This document shows, piece by piece, positions 1 to 7,540 of a stretch of 10,452 nucleotides of DNA. A program made the position numbers and the translations under genes. How positions within the stretch are numbered: position 1 is the stretch's first letter; every line of letters starts with the position of its first letter. The stretch is from assembly GCA_947374445.1 (NCBI GenBank), contig CANCBY010000075.1:1-10452 (forward strand), written 5' to 3'. Origin of the DNA: Pseudobdellovibrionaceae bacterium (GTDB taxonomy: Bacteria > Bdellovibrionota > Bdellovibrionia > Bdellovibrionales > Bdellovibrionaceae). The notes beneath the pieces are model-generated. The model was not told the origin of the DNA, made no database searches, and saw nothing but the letters and a program-made list of their open reading frames with translations.

Positions 1-2169
1 TCTTACCGGATGGCTCTTCAGTATCCAGATACTGCTCAAAGTTTTTCGAAAGAGTGGGACTACTGGATGATCGATGAGTATCAAGATACTTCGCCGCTGC
101 AGGTGAGGTTGATTGAACTAATGATGGGTGACAAAAAATCATTCATCGTCGGAGATCCGCAGCAGAGTATCTATCTTTTCCGCGGAGCTAGGACTGAGGT
201 CTTTGCAGAAAAAGAATCACAAGTGAAAGCGCTACCATCAGATCAAGGTGAGGCTCTCGAACTGATGAAAAACTATCGTTCGCAGCCGCAAGTTCTGGGG
301 TTTATAAATTCTTTTTTTACCAATGCAAGCTCGGGTCAATTTCAGCCGATGTCTGTTGGTTATAACAAAGAGGTGAGTTCACTTGAGAATGAGGCTGTTC
401 AATACATCTATGCGGAAGACTCAGAAACTGAAGTCGATCTAGCGCTGGCGAGAGCTCTCGAACTACAAGGTAAAGGTGTGGCATCAGAGCAGATTTGCAT
501 TCTCTCTCGTTCGAATGAGGCCTTGTCTCAGTTGGCTCGCAAGGCAGGTGAATTGCGTTTGCCGGTGCAAGTTCATTCTTCGACTCAGTTTTCAGGACGG
601 CGAGAAATTCAAGATGCGGTCGCACTTTTAAAATTTTTAGTAAACCCTTTTGATAACATTACTTTTATACAGCTGCTGCGCAGCCCATGGCTGAAGGTCG
701 CGGACACTCTTTTGCAAAAAATTGCAGGTTGGGGCGAAGAAGCTTATTTTTTCAAGGCGCTAAAGCTCACCACGGGTGATGACAATCTAAATTGGATCGC
801 TGTTAAAAAACTGCATGACCTTTGGCAAATATCAAAAGTTAAAGGATTAACATCCGCGTGGATGCAGGGTCTTACTGAGCTTGCGATCTTTGACCTGAGT
901 GAGCAGTTAGATCCTTCGGGGCGCAGAGAGGCCAATCTTTGGAAGCTTGTCAGTCTTGTGCATCAAGCTGAAAAACTTCCGGGCTTTTCTATTTTGCAAT
1001 TTTTAGAGCAGATGACACAAGTCCAGGTCGACTCCGAGGGCGACAGTGATGCGACTCCAGTGATTGAGCCTCGGCGTGTGAATTTGATGACAGTGCATGC
1101 CTCAAAGGGTTTGCAGTTTCAATACGTGATTCTTTTGGGGCTTGGTAAAAAATCTCCATCGCCTAGATCTTCGTTTTTTATTTTCGATGCGGACTCAGGG
1201 GAGTGGACTCTATCGCAGCAAGACCCCATTGAGCGCAAATGGGTCTCATCGCCATATGGTCAGTTGATTTTGAAAAACAAAGCAGGGCGTGAGCAACTTG
1301 AGAGCGAGCGTGTTTTGTATGTGGCTCTGACGAGGGCTATTTTAGGAGTCACACTGATTTGGTCTGACTTTTCTGAGAAATCAAAATCATGGGCTCATTT
1401 TATTCCGCAAGATGTGCGGGTAGCAGGCCTTGCTCTGAGTGAGCTACCTTTCGAAGAACAAAAACTTCAGACCGGATCGGGCGAGTTTGACGGTCATCAA
1501 TTTCATTGGCAGTTGAAAACCGGAAATTTACTTATGTCGCAGCTTTCACTAGGGCGGGGTGAGCTTGCAGTGGCAGAGGGCGCTTCATTGGTTCGTGAAA
1601 AGTGGAGCAGCGTGGTTGATGTGCCCCCACGAAGGCTCACGTCAGTTACAAGCTTACTTGAGAAAAGTGCCGAGCCTGCTCAAAGCATATCTCAGCAAGG
1701 ACAAAAGTCTTCAGTGACTTCGCTAAAGTCTTTAGAAAAAGCTCTGCGCGGAGTTGAGATCCATCGCATGTTTGAGTCTTTAAAATACCAAGACGAATTT
1801 GTCTCTGCAGAGCCGGCACTCAAAAAAGCGTATAGCTTTGTGAATCAGTGGCAGAGCGGACGCATCCTGAGTTGGATCAGGTCAGGTGAAGTCGAGTGGG
1901 GCTTTGCTGTTCAGTTCAACAATCAGGTTCTTCAGGGCCAAATCGATCTTTGGACCACAGAAAAAAATCAAGTTCTTGTTGTCGACTATAAAACAGGTTC
2001 GCAAGATCATCTCGAAAAAGCCTTTGCACAACTCGAAATCTACGCCTGGGCCCTGCAAAAAATGAAAAAAGTCCCGAAGGACTTTTTTGTTAAACTTGTC
2101 GTTGTTTATCCCCTGGATGAGGCGGTCTTTGAAAGAGCCGCCTCACCGGAGTTTATGGATCGGTTTTAG
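1..2169 (+). CDS. addA: AddA-type (UvrD/RecB-like) helicase-nuclease, 5' end outside window
   Basis: The 3' part of a superfamily 1A DNA helicase with a C-terminal nuclease, the kind that processes double-strand ends for recombination with an AddB partner. The frame is open from base 1, and the first visible motif is helicase motif II (DEYQDTS, 73-93). The Walker A part must therefore lie upstream, and the ATG at 10 is internal. Then come motif III (GDPQQSIYLFRGA, from 151), motif IV (NYRSQPQVLGF, near 270), motif V (LMTVHASKGLQF, near 1084) and motif VI (LYVALTRA, 1315-1338). The nuclease domain keeps all its signature residues: GVEIHRMF with His at 1762, GQID with Asp at 1945, VVDYKTG with Asp at 1984 and Lys at 1990, then QLEIYAW. 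It should thus be catalytically intact. The visible 722 residues plus a missing N-terminal part fit the roughly 1000-1200 residues of AddA/RecB. AddA is preferred over RecB from the DYKTG motif; no addB is visible. The last bases overlap the convergent metalloprotease gene. Confidence 0.85.
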   Translation, partial: SYRMALQYPDTAQSFSKEWDYWMIDEYQDTSPLQVRLIELMMGDKKSFIVGDPQQSIYLFRGARTEVFAEKESQVKALPSDQGEALELMKNYRSQPQVLGFINSFFTNASSGQFQPMSVGYNKEVSSLENEAVQYIYAEDSETEVDLALARALELQGKGVASEQICILSRSNEALSQLARKAGELRLPVQVHSSTQFSGRREIQDAVALLKFLVNPFDNITFIQLLRSPWLKVADTLLQKIAGWGEEAYFFKALKLTTGDDNLNWIAVKKLHDLWQISKVKGLTSAWMQGLTELAIFDLSEQLDPSGRREANLWKLVSLVHQAEKLPGFSILQFLEQMTQVQVDSEGDSDATPVIEPRRVNLMTVHASKGLQFQYVILLGLGKKSPSPRSSFFIFDADSGEWTLSQQDPIERKWVSSPYGQLILKNKAGREQLESERVLYVALTRAILGVTLIWSDFSEKSKSWAHFIPQDVRVAGLALSELPFEEQKLQTGSGEFDGHQFHWQLKTGNLLMSQLSLGRGELAVAEGASLVREKWSSVVDVPPRRLTSVTSLLEKSAEPAQSISQQGQKSSVTSLKSLEKALRGVEIHRMFESLKYQDEFVSAEPALKKAYSFVNQWQSGRILSWIRSGEVEWGFAVQFNNQVLQGQIDLWTTEKNQVLVVDYKTGSQDHLEKAFAQLEIYAWALQKMKKVPKDFFVKLVVVYPLDEAVFERAASPEFMDRF
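2065..2088 (-). terminator. Intrinsic terminator with UUCG loop, inside the opposing nuclease gene
   Basis: A perfect 10-base-pair inverted repeat: AAAAAAGTCC, a 4-base loop, GGACTTTTTT. Read on the minus strand the loop is TTCG closed by a C-G pair, the extra-stable C(UUCG)G tetraloop often found in terminators, and it is followed by six T. It lies 77 bases past the metalloprotease stop codon and is the best terminator candidate for the barrel-metalloprotease operon. On the plus strand the same bases encode Lys-Lys-Val-Pro-Lys-Asp-Phe-Phe near the end of the helicase-nuclease. The structure is symmetrical, so it could act in both directions; on the plus strand translating ribosomes would be expected to mask it. 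Activity is inferred. Confidence 0.7.
2119..2144. repeat. GC-rich hairpin in the convergent gene overlap region
   Basis: GAGGCGG (2119-2125) pairs perfectly with CCGCCTC (2138-2144). TCT/AGA extends the stem after one bulged G at 2137, leaving a loop of about five bases. It lies in the last codons of the helicase-nuclease and 21 bases past the stop of the minus-strand metalloprotease gene. There is no T-tract on either side, so alone it is not a classical terminator. It could protect the 3' end of the metalloprotease mRNA or slow polymerase before the T-tract hairpin at 2065-2088. Confidence 0.45.
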
Positions 2170-5100
2170 GCTTCGGGCGCCAAATGCATAATTCGAATGA
2201 GCATATCTAGTTGACCATCGATATCGTCTTGGTTGCGCATATACTCTGCACGGCTTTTAATCTCGTTTTGCTTTCTGGCCTCAACAAAGGCTGCAAACGA
2301 CTCTCTGAATGCTGGGAATACTTTGTTCTCGCCAGTAACTACGAGTGGAACAACGTTTATACTTCCAGTCACCTTTTCTGAGATTTCATTAACCTTAGCA
2401 GTTTCTTGTTCTGAAAGCTCTTGGCCAGCAAATACTTTTGCTGACAATTCGGGACCGAGCTCTTTTGTGAGCTCATCTTTTTTGGCATTTAAAATAGCTG
2501 CCGAAACTTTCTGATAGAAACTAATATACATATTTACGATAGGACCTACTTTTCCTTGTATAGCTTCGTCTTTTTCTGCACGAGTTTTTTCGGCTAATGC
2601 ATTTATAACTTGCCCTAATTCTAACAGCGTCATTGCACCTTTTTGCTGAGCCTGAGTCGGTATGAGATCAGTGTATGCGGCTAAACTCTCATAAGCTTTT
2701 AAATTAACAGGAGCTTTTCCTGCTCGCACAAGATTTGAGACACTATCAAAACGCTTAATAATCTCCATGCTGAAGAGTGACTTAGGATCGAGAGTTAAAT
2801 AAGTCGAACCATCAGCAAGATCTATTTTTGCTTGAGCTTGTTTGATCATCTCAGGATTTCTTGAGCGATAGGCTCTGAAAGATCTCAATCGCTCTTGTGT
2901 TGCATCGATTTTGCCTGGAATAGCGAGTCCATTCATGAGGTTTTCAATGTTTTGAACTGCAAGAGCACCCTCTGTTGCAAATTTTTGTTCTGCGCCGACG
3001 AGATCTTTATCTAAATCTCGACCTGGCAGTTTTACTTTTAGATCATCTTTGATGGATTTCATATCTAAGCCTTTAAGAACACGATCGGTTGTCATTCGTA
3101 TCCATTGCTCGCGATATACAGGCTCATCAAGCAGCGCTGGCATAAACGAGTTTTGGGTCATGACAGTTGACGATACAAATCGGAATGATGGGAATGTTCC
3201 AGCCCATGCTCGGTCGTATGATGTTCCGATGACGTCTAGCTTTTCTTTTGATGAGTCAGTTGAAGTTTCAAAGCGAATATCATCAAAAAACAAGCCTGTC
3301 TCTTCGATTTGAGTAACACCGAGGTCATTAAAAGCAGCTACTAACTCTTTGTCTTTGCAGTTTTGAATCTTGACACTTTTTAAAAATCCAACTTTGTTCC
3401 TCAGGCTTTCAAGTTCAATTAGTTCAAGTTTCTTTGATGCGTTGTTTTCGGCCACACAATATTTAACCGGCAAATTTGCTAGGCTGTACATAAATGCATT
3501 TATCAAATCAGCGGCAGGCTTGTACTCTGCATACTTATCTTTAAAGCGGGGATCGATTTCCATTTTTTTAAGAATCGCCGCATATTCTTCTTTGCTGTAG
3601 TTCTCAAGATACTTATTTTGAAGACCTACATAAGAGGCAACTTGAGATCTCCATTCATCATAAATTGCTTTCATCGGCACAAAAAATCGTGAGAATCTAT
3701 ATATTTGAAGTCTCGTGGGGTTAGGAATTGTGAGAGCATCATAACGGCGGTTATACGTTGCAAAGCTCGTGTTGTAGTCTTTGATCAAGTTTTGCACCAC
3801 ATTTACAGCTTTAACTCCAGCATCGTGTCGCATGCAGAGTGGATCTACCGCATAATAATCAACATCTTCATCAGTGCAGTACATATAGCTGTTTTGCTGA
3901 AATCCTGCATTGCTTGCGATATTTTCATCGATTGTCTTTTTAACATCGAGTTTAATTACTTTGAGATCTTTTACAGCGCCATCAGCGAGTTTTTGTACTT
4001 GAGCAATAGAGTCGGCATATCCAAATCGGATCGCAGCTATATCATACATTCCAGGAGTTATGAGTCGGTCTTCGTTGAAAGCTGTGTACTCCATAACTGA
4101 AGAGCTATGAGCTTGACGTCCGTTTTTGTCGGCAGGGTAAAAATTGAGCTCGTCTGTTGATGCTCTGAAGTTGTGGCGTAAACCGAAGTTATGACCCATT
4201 TCGTGAACTAGGGTTCCAAGCATTTTGTTAACGACCATTTTTTTAGAACATTTGTTGAGTATTGGTAATTCATTGTCGTTAAAGTCCTTTTTTTGAGCTT
4301 TAAGATCTGAGATGTATTGGTCTACTTCGGGGCAAGTAGCTTTAATATCTTCATGAATATTTCCTGAGCTAAGGCCGAGGTCAAATTCGCGGCCGTAGTT
4401 CTTAGCAGTATTCTTAAACTGAATGTTTTTCTTTACCAACTTATTTGTTGAAGAGTCCTTTTCGAAAATTTTGATGCCAGTCAAGTTTTTCAAACCAGAG
4501 CCGGTAGCTGACAATGTGCCATCCGGTGTCTTTGCCTCTTCAATTTTGATATCACTAAGCAATGGATCAGCTGTTGGGCTCATCACGCCAAGAGCTTTAA
4601 GCTGGGCACGGTTGAAGGCATAATTTTCTTTTAGTTGGCCGAGTTCTTGGCGAATATAGAGCCGAATTTCATCAATGATCGTTGAGCGGATAGGAGTGAT
4701 GTGCATGTTTGTTGTGGCGGATATGATTTCGCCGGTGTAAGGATCAGCTACCGATGGTCCAAAGCCATAGAGGTTTGATTCAAGAAGCGAATCAATCAAA
4801 TTGATGGAGTTGTATCTCAAATCACCTAATTTAACATCGTTAGCATCATCAAGGCGTACATGAATTCCGGTTCCGGCCATTTGAAACGCGTGATCCCAGT
4901 TTTGTACAGCAATTTTGCTAGCTTCGCGAAGGCAAATTTTTTGCGCGAGCTCTTCTTCAGTACATTTCGGAGTCGTATCGGTGAAGTGAAACACAATTTC
5001 GCGCTCGCCAGTTTCGGCGTTTGTAACTTTAGGATTGAAACGGTTTATAAAAATATTTTTATAAACATCTTCTTTTCGACGTATTTCAAAGTTAGCAAGA

Positions 5101-6287
5101 GTTGATTTTTGAGTGCTAAAGAAACCAAATATTTTGGTATCTTTTTCGTGGTAGTTTTTGGCTACGTAGTTTCGATCCTTTACTCTGACAAAAGAATAGC
5201 GGATACGTTTGTTTTCAAGTTGTTTATAGATCGTGAAACCAATGTAGTCGTCAGAAACTTCTAGCTCAACGATCTTGCCAAGTGCCGCACTATTTTCAAT
5301 CGAAGCCACTCGGTCAAAATCAACCGATACGAAATCTCTGTTTGTCCAATGGATTGTGTTGTCGACTTCTTCCTCGAGTTCTGTGGTGTTGCCTCTGAGT
5401 CTTGTTTTGTAGCTGAGCCAACTAATTGGAGCGACGAGTGCGCTCTGTAAGTTCACGTCATCCTTAGCATCTAAGCGCTGATCGACGTTAAGGCTCACTA
5501 CTTTTAATAGATTCTCGGACAGCACAAATTTAATTCGGTTCGACGGTTCGAGATTTTGGTCGACGTTGAGGTTTGACCCAAGCTCTGTTTGCTTGTCAAC
5601 CGGAGTAGCAACAACTGTTTCAGCATAGTACCACTCATCTTGAAATAGCTTTTTGGGAAATACCGAATTTTTAACAACAGCTTTGAAAATTTGGCCGCCG
5701 TTGCGATCGAATCGAAAGAATTTTGCGCCAGCTTTGCCAACAGCCTTTTTTTCTGTGAGTTTATATGTAGCTTCATCGCGCTCATTGCGAACATTGTCGA
5801 CGTTCACAAATTCTTGGATAGGGTAGCCGATCAATGGAACAGCTAAGAGATCGCCATCTTTTTCAGCATAGGTTTGCTCATCAAGAGGGATGTCTTTTTT
5901 ATTTGCAACTTTAAATACCTTTAGATAGTTGTCTGATACTTTGTAGACGATTTCGTAGCCACCGTAATTAGGTCGCCCTTTTATTGGAGTTGTACCGACA
6001 AGTTTTGCATCAGTTTTGTAGTTTACAATTGGGAAGAAAATAATGTCTTTGCTTTTTGAGTTGATCTTGGTTTGGCTCGCAGCCGCTGCAGTTGGCGCGG
6101 TCCCATCATCACCGACAGCATTGAGTGTTTGAACTTTGAAGCGCTTGCCATCATAGTCAGCCACTGTTTCCATATTTTCACCTTGGCCCTGAGACCAAGC
6201 TTCATCTCGCTTTTGGGCAGTACATGCCGTCATTGCGAAAGAGGCCGCAAGGATTAGAGTCAGTAAATGAGTAGGCAAGGCTTTCAT
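2166..6287 (-). CDS. Large lipoprotein zinc metalloprotease (metzincin, DUF4953-like)
   Basis: A predicted secreted zinc protease of 1373 residues. The N-terminus is a lipoprotein signal peptide (about residues 1-21) ending in the lipobox Met-Thr-Ala-Cys with Cys22 as lipid site; Thr at +2 would allow outer-membrane sorting by the E. coli rule. The active site is HEMGHNFGLRH: zinc ligands His695, His699 and His705 with Glu696 as general base. SVMEY (Met732) follows 27 residues after the last His as the Met-turn, which defines a metzincin. The HNFRAS and SVMEY flanks resemble the DUF5117/DUF4953 met-zincins. A beta-rich N-terminal part of about 430 residues and a mostly helical C-terminal part of about 600 residues flank it; the latter is long for the family. 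Besides Cys22 there are eight Cys in four close pairs (442/452, 652/680, 804/818, 944/977), suggesting disulfides outside the cytoplasm. A good AGGAG lies 6 bases before the ATG. Substrate unknown. Confidence 0.88.
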   Translation of the reverse strand: MKALPTHLLTLILAASFAMTACTAQKRDEAWSQGQGENMETVADYDGKRFKVQTLNAVGDDGTAPTAAAASQTKINSKSKDIIFFPIVNYKTDAKLVGTTPIKGRPNYGGYEIVYKVSDNYLKVFKVANKKDIPLDEQTYAEKDGDLLAVPLIGYPIQEFVNVDNVRNERDEATYKLTEKKAVGKAGAKFFRFDRNGGQIFKAVVKNSVFPKKLFQDEWYYAETVVATPVDKQTELGSNLNVDQNLEPSNRIKFVLSENLLKVVSLNVDQRLDAKDDVNLQSALVAPISWLSYKTRLRGNTTELEEEVDNTIHWTNRDFVSVDFDRVASIENSAALGKIVELEVSDDYIGFTIYKQLENKRIRYSFVRVKDRNYVAKNYHEKDTKIFGFFSTQKSTLANFEIRRKEDVYKNIFINRFNPKVTNAETGEREIVFHFTDTTPKCTEEELAQKICLREASKIAVQNWDHAFQMAGTGIHVRLDDANDVKLGDLRYNSINLIDSLLESNLYGFGPSVADPYTGEIISATTNMHITPIRSTIIDEIRLYIRQELGQLKENYAFNRAQLKALGVMSPTADPLLSDIKIEEAKTPDGTLSATGSGLKNLTGIKIFEKDSSTNKLVKKNIQFKNTAKNYGREFDLGLSSGNIHEDIKATCPEVDQYISDLKAQKKDFNDNELPILNKCSKKMVVNKMLGTLVHEMGHNFGLRHNFRASTDELNFYPADKNGRQAHSSSVMEYTAFNEDRLITPGMYDIAAIRFGYADSIAQVQKLADGAVKDLKVIKLDVKKTIDENIASNAGFQQNSYMYCTDEDVDYYAVDPLCMRHDAGVKAVNVVQNLIKDYNTSFATYNRRYDALTIPNPTRLQIYRFSRFFVPMKAIYDEWRSQVASYVGLQNKYLENYSKEEYAAILKKMEIDPRFKDKYAEYKPAADLINAFMYSLANLPVKYCVAENNASKKLELIELESLRNKVGFLKSVKIQNCKDKELVAAFNDLGVTQIEETGLFFDDIRFETSTDSSKEKLDVIGTSYDRAWAGTFPSFRFVSSTVMTQNSFMPALLDEPVYREQWIRMTTDRVLKGLDMKSIKDDLKVKLPGRDLDKDLVGAEQKFATEGALAVQNIENLMNGLAIPGKIDATQERLRSFRAYRSRNPEMIKQAQAKIDLADGSTYLTLDPKSLFSMEIIKRFDSVSNLVRAGKAPVNLKAYESLAAYTDLIPTQAQQKGAMTLLELGQVINALAEKTRAEKDEAIQGKVGPIVNMYISFYQKVSAAILNAKKDELTKELGPELSAKVFAGQELSEQETAKVNEISEKVTGSINVVPLVVTGENKVFPAFRESFAAFVEARKQNEIKSRAEYMRNQDDIDGQLDMLIRIMHLAPEA
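5043..5066. repeat. 24-bp perfect AT-rich palindrome inside the metalloprotease gene
   Basis: The left half GTTTATAAAAAT (5043-5054) is the exact reverse complement of the right half ATTTTTATAAAC (5055-5066), with no spacer. On the coding strand it is in frame and encodes Val-Tyr-Lys-Asn-Ile-Phe-Ile-Asn. A protein-binding site or cruciform-prone element is possible; chance in AT-rich sequence is also plausible. Confidence 0.6.
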
Positions 6288-6293
6288 AGTCTT

Positions 6294-6298
6294 CTCCT
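6294..6298 (-). promoter_or_regulatory. Shine-Dalgarno of the metalloprotease gene overlapping the upstream stop codon
   Basis: On the minus strand the sequence reads TAGGAGAAGACTATG: AGGAG sits 6 bases before the ATG at 6287, and its first two bases are part of the TAG stop of the barrel gene (6297-6299). The gap between the genes is only 9 bases. This supports co-transcription and probably translational coupling, with ribosomes that finish the barrel protein re-initiating on the protease. Confidence 0.75.
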
Positions 6299-7400
6299 AG
6301 TATGTGTAAGTGATGTTGGCGTACACATATGAATCGGTTTCGTTAACTAAATTAAGATTGAGGGTTTGGCCGTCAGCTCGGTAAATGCTGGCAGCTGGGC
6401 TGCCAAACTGATGACCCAAAGAAGTCGTAAATGATTTTGAAATTTTGTAGCTCAGCTCTTCGATATGGCTGTAAGCTTCGCCAGCAGTACCTTGAAAAGT
6501 CCAGGAGTTGAAATGATAAAGCGACAGCAGAGCTGAAAAATTCGCAGGAAATTCGTAGCCAAATGTAAGGCTTTGGATTGATGAATATTGTGTGTTTGAA
6601 GCTCCGCTAATGGCTTGCTCAAAACCAAAAAAATTGCGAGTAGCACTGACACCCAATTGAATTGAGAGGCGGTTTGAAGGAACAAGGCCCTCGCCAAGAC
6701 TTATGCTTAAAGCAGTTGTGAGACCACTTTGAAATGATTGAGCTCTTTGGTATTTACTGACGGGGATTGAAAGAGATAGAGATGGCAAAAGTGAAACTAC
6801 CTTTTTCAATGATTGAGAGCCATAGTATTCAAAGCCACCTTTAGAGATACTTATAGCACCGCGACTCATATCATTATTTTCATAGTTATTTTGGTCAATG
6901 GAGCCAGATAGGTCAGCGCCGAGAGTGACATCGTGGCGGAGACGGTATGAAAGAGATGTTCCAATATCTAATGATTTGTCTCGCGTTCCATCGGTATGAT
7001 TGAAAAGCCCCATGCTTTCACCTAATTGAATTGATGCACCTAAAGCTTTTTGTTTTGAAGATTGTTGATCGTCACTCAAGCTCATCGACGATGTGGCGCC
7101 ATTTGGAGCAAAGCGAGTGTTGTCGTTTATTGCTACCATTACGCTTTTGCTAAAGTCGATTTCTCCCAAGGAGTTTACTGTGGCTTGATTTTTATTAGAA
7201 AATTTTCGTTTCAACCGAGCGTTCAACGTCGGATCCTCGCTCACGTGTTTCAACTCCATCAATGAATCCATAGAATTAGGGGTACCGGTCACCACCAGAG
7301 AATTCTCGTCATCGAGGTTCAAGCCAAAAGTTGTCACCGAGGTGAGCGCCAAGCAGCCTGAGGACAAAATAAATAGAGTTCCACGTAAAAGCTTCTTCAT
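6297..7400 (-). CDS. Predicted outer-membrane beta-barrel protein
   Basis: A 367-residue exported protein with an N-terminal signal peptide: Lys2, Lys3 and Arg6, then a hydrophobic stretch to about residue 25. LSSGC at 12-16 resembles a lipobox, but Arg6 lies close to it and the hydrophobic stretch continues past the Cys, so signal peptidase I cleavage near residues 25-27 is more likely. Residues about 27-120 are polar, Ser/Asn-rich and probably periplasmic or flexible. From about residue 120 to the end the chain alternates polar and hydrophobic residues in short strands rich in Tyr, Phe, Ser and Gly, and finishes in YVYANITYTY, a typical C-terminal strand with terminal aromatic residue for BAM-dependent outer-membrane barrels. 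I do not recognise a named family. It is the first gene of an operon with the lipoprotein metalloprotease, so both products probably meet at the outer membrane. No Shine-Dalgarno precedes the ATG. Confidence 0.75.
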   Translation of the reverse strand: MKKLLRGTLFILSSGCLALTSVTTFGLNLDDENSLVVTGTPNSMDSLMELKHVSEDPTLNARLKRKFSNKNQATVNSLGEIDFSKSVMVAINDNTRFAPNGATSSMSLSDDQQSSKQKALGASIQLGESMGLFNHTDGTRDKSLDIGTSLSYRLRHDVTLGADLSGSIDQNNYENNDMSRGAISISKGGFEYYGSQSLKKVVSLLPSLSLSIPVSKYQRAQSFQSGLTTALSISLGEGLVPSNRLSIQLGVSATRNFFGFEQAISGASNTQYSSIQSLTFGYEFPANFSALLSLYHFNSWTFQGTAGEAYSHIEELSYKISKSFTTSLGHQFGSPAASIYRADGQTLNLNLVNETDSYVYANITYTY

Positions 7401-7406
7401 TAACAG

Positions 7407-7434
7407 AGTATAAGAGCACGAAGAAGGCCATCAA
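7407..7434 (-). promoter_or_regulatory. Predicted sigma70-type promoter of the barrel-metalloprotease operon
   Basis: On the minus strand, TTGATG (-35, 7434-7429), a 16-base spacer, then TATACT (-10, 7412-7407; 5 of 6 consensus bases). Only six bases (CTGTTA) separate the -10 from the ATG at 7400, so transcription would start at or within a base of the start codon. No Shine-Dalgarno is present, so a leaderless mRNA is inferred. Confidence 0.5.
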
Positions 7435-7481
7435 AAAGGCCCCCAAAAACAACCTAACCCATTGAATTCTCGTCATTATTT

Positions 7482-7511
7482 GGCAAATTGCCTGTCTAAA
7501 TATTTGACAGG
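7482..7511. promoter_or_regulatory. Two adjoining inverted repeats, candidate operator between divergent genes
   Basis: GGCAA-A-TTGCC (7482-7492) is a perfect 11-base palindrome around a central A. It overlaps by two bases a second element, CCTGTC-N9-GACAGG (7491-7511), with perfect 6-base arms and a partly symmetrical AT-rich centre. The right arm of the second element overlaps the predicted -35 box (7504-7509) of the RNase HI promoter. A dimeric regulator bound here could repress that promoter and affect the divergent operon. No regulator gene is in the window. Confidence 0.4.
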
Positions 7512-7532
7512 TAGCCGTTACAGGGCTTCAAT
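7504..7532 (+). promoter_or_regulatory. Predicted sigma70-type promoter of the RNase HI gene
   Basis: A consensus -35 box TTGACA (7504-7509), 17-base spacer, and a weaker -10 box TTCAAT (7527-7532, 4 of 6). Transcription would start around 7539-7541, at or just before the ATG at 7541. No Shine-Dalgarno lies close to that ATG (the nearest AGGG is 16 bases upstream), so a leaderless or near-leaderless mRNA is inferred. Confidence 0.45.
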
Positions 7533-7540
7533 GCGGACTG

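Noticed and set aside
12..2118. Possibility that the helicase-nuclease gene starts at the ATG at base 10.
   Set aside because: The frame is open to base 1, and a protein starting there would lack the Walker A motif while keeping all later helicase motifs; it is a gene cut by the window edge.
3705..4100. A 131-codon plus-strand open frame inside the metalloprotease gene.
   Set aside because: It is antisense to the catalytic domain, including the Met-turn; there is no ribosome-binding site or recognisable motif. The other plus-strand frames in 2166-6287 are similar shadows.
7424..7441. Repeated AAGGCC at 7424 and 7436 upstream of the barrel gene.
   Set aside because: Six bases only, and GGCC is self-complementary; no further copies nearby, so it does not support an operator or repeat array.
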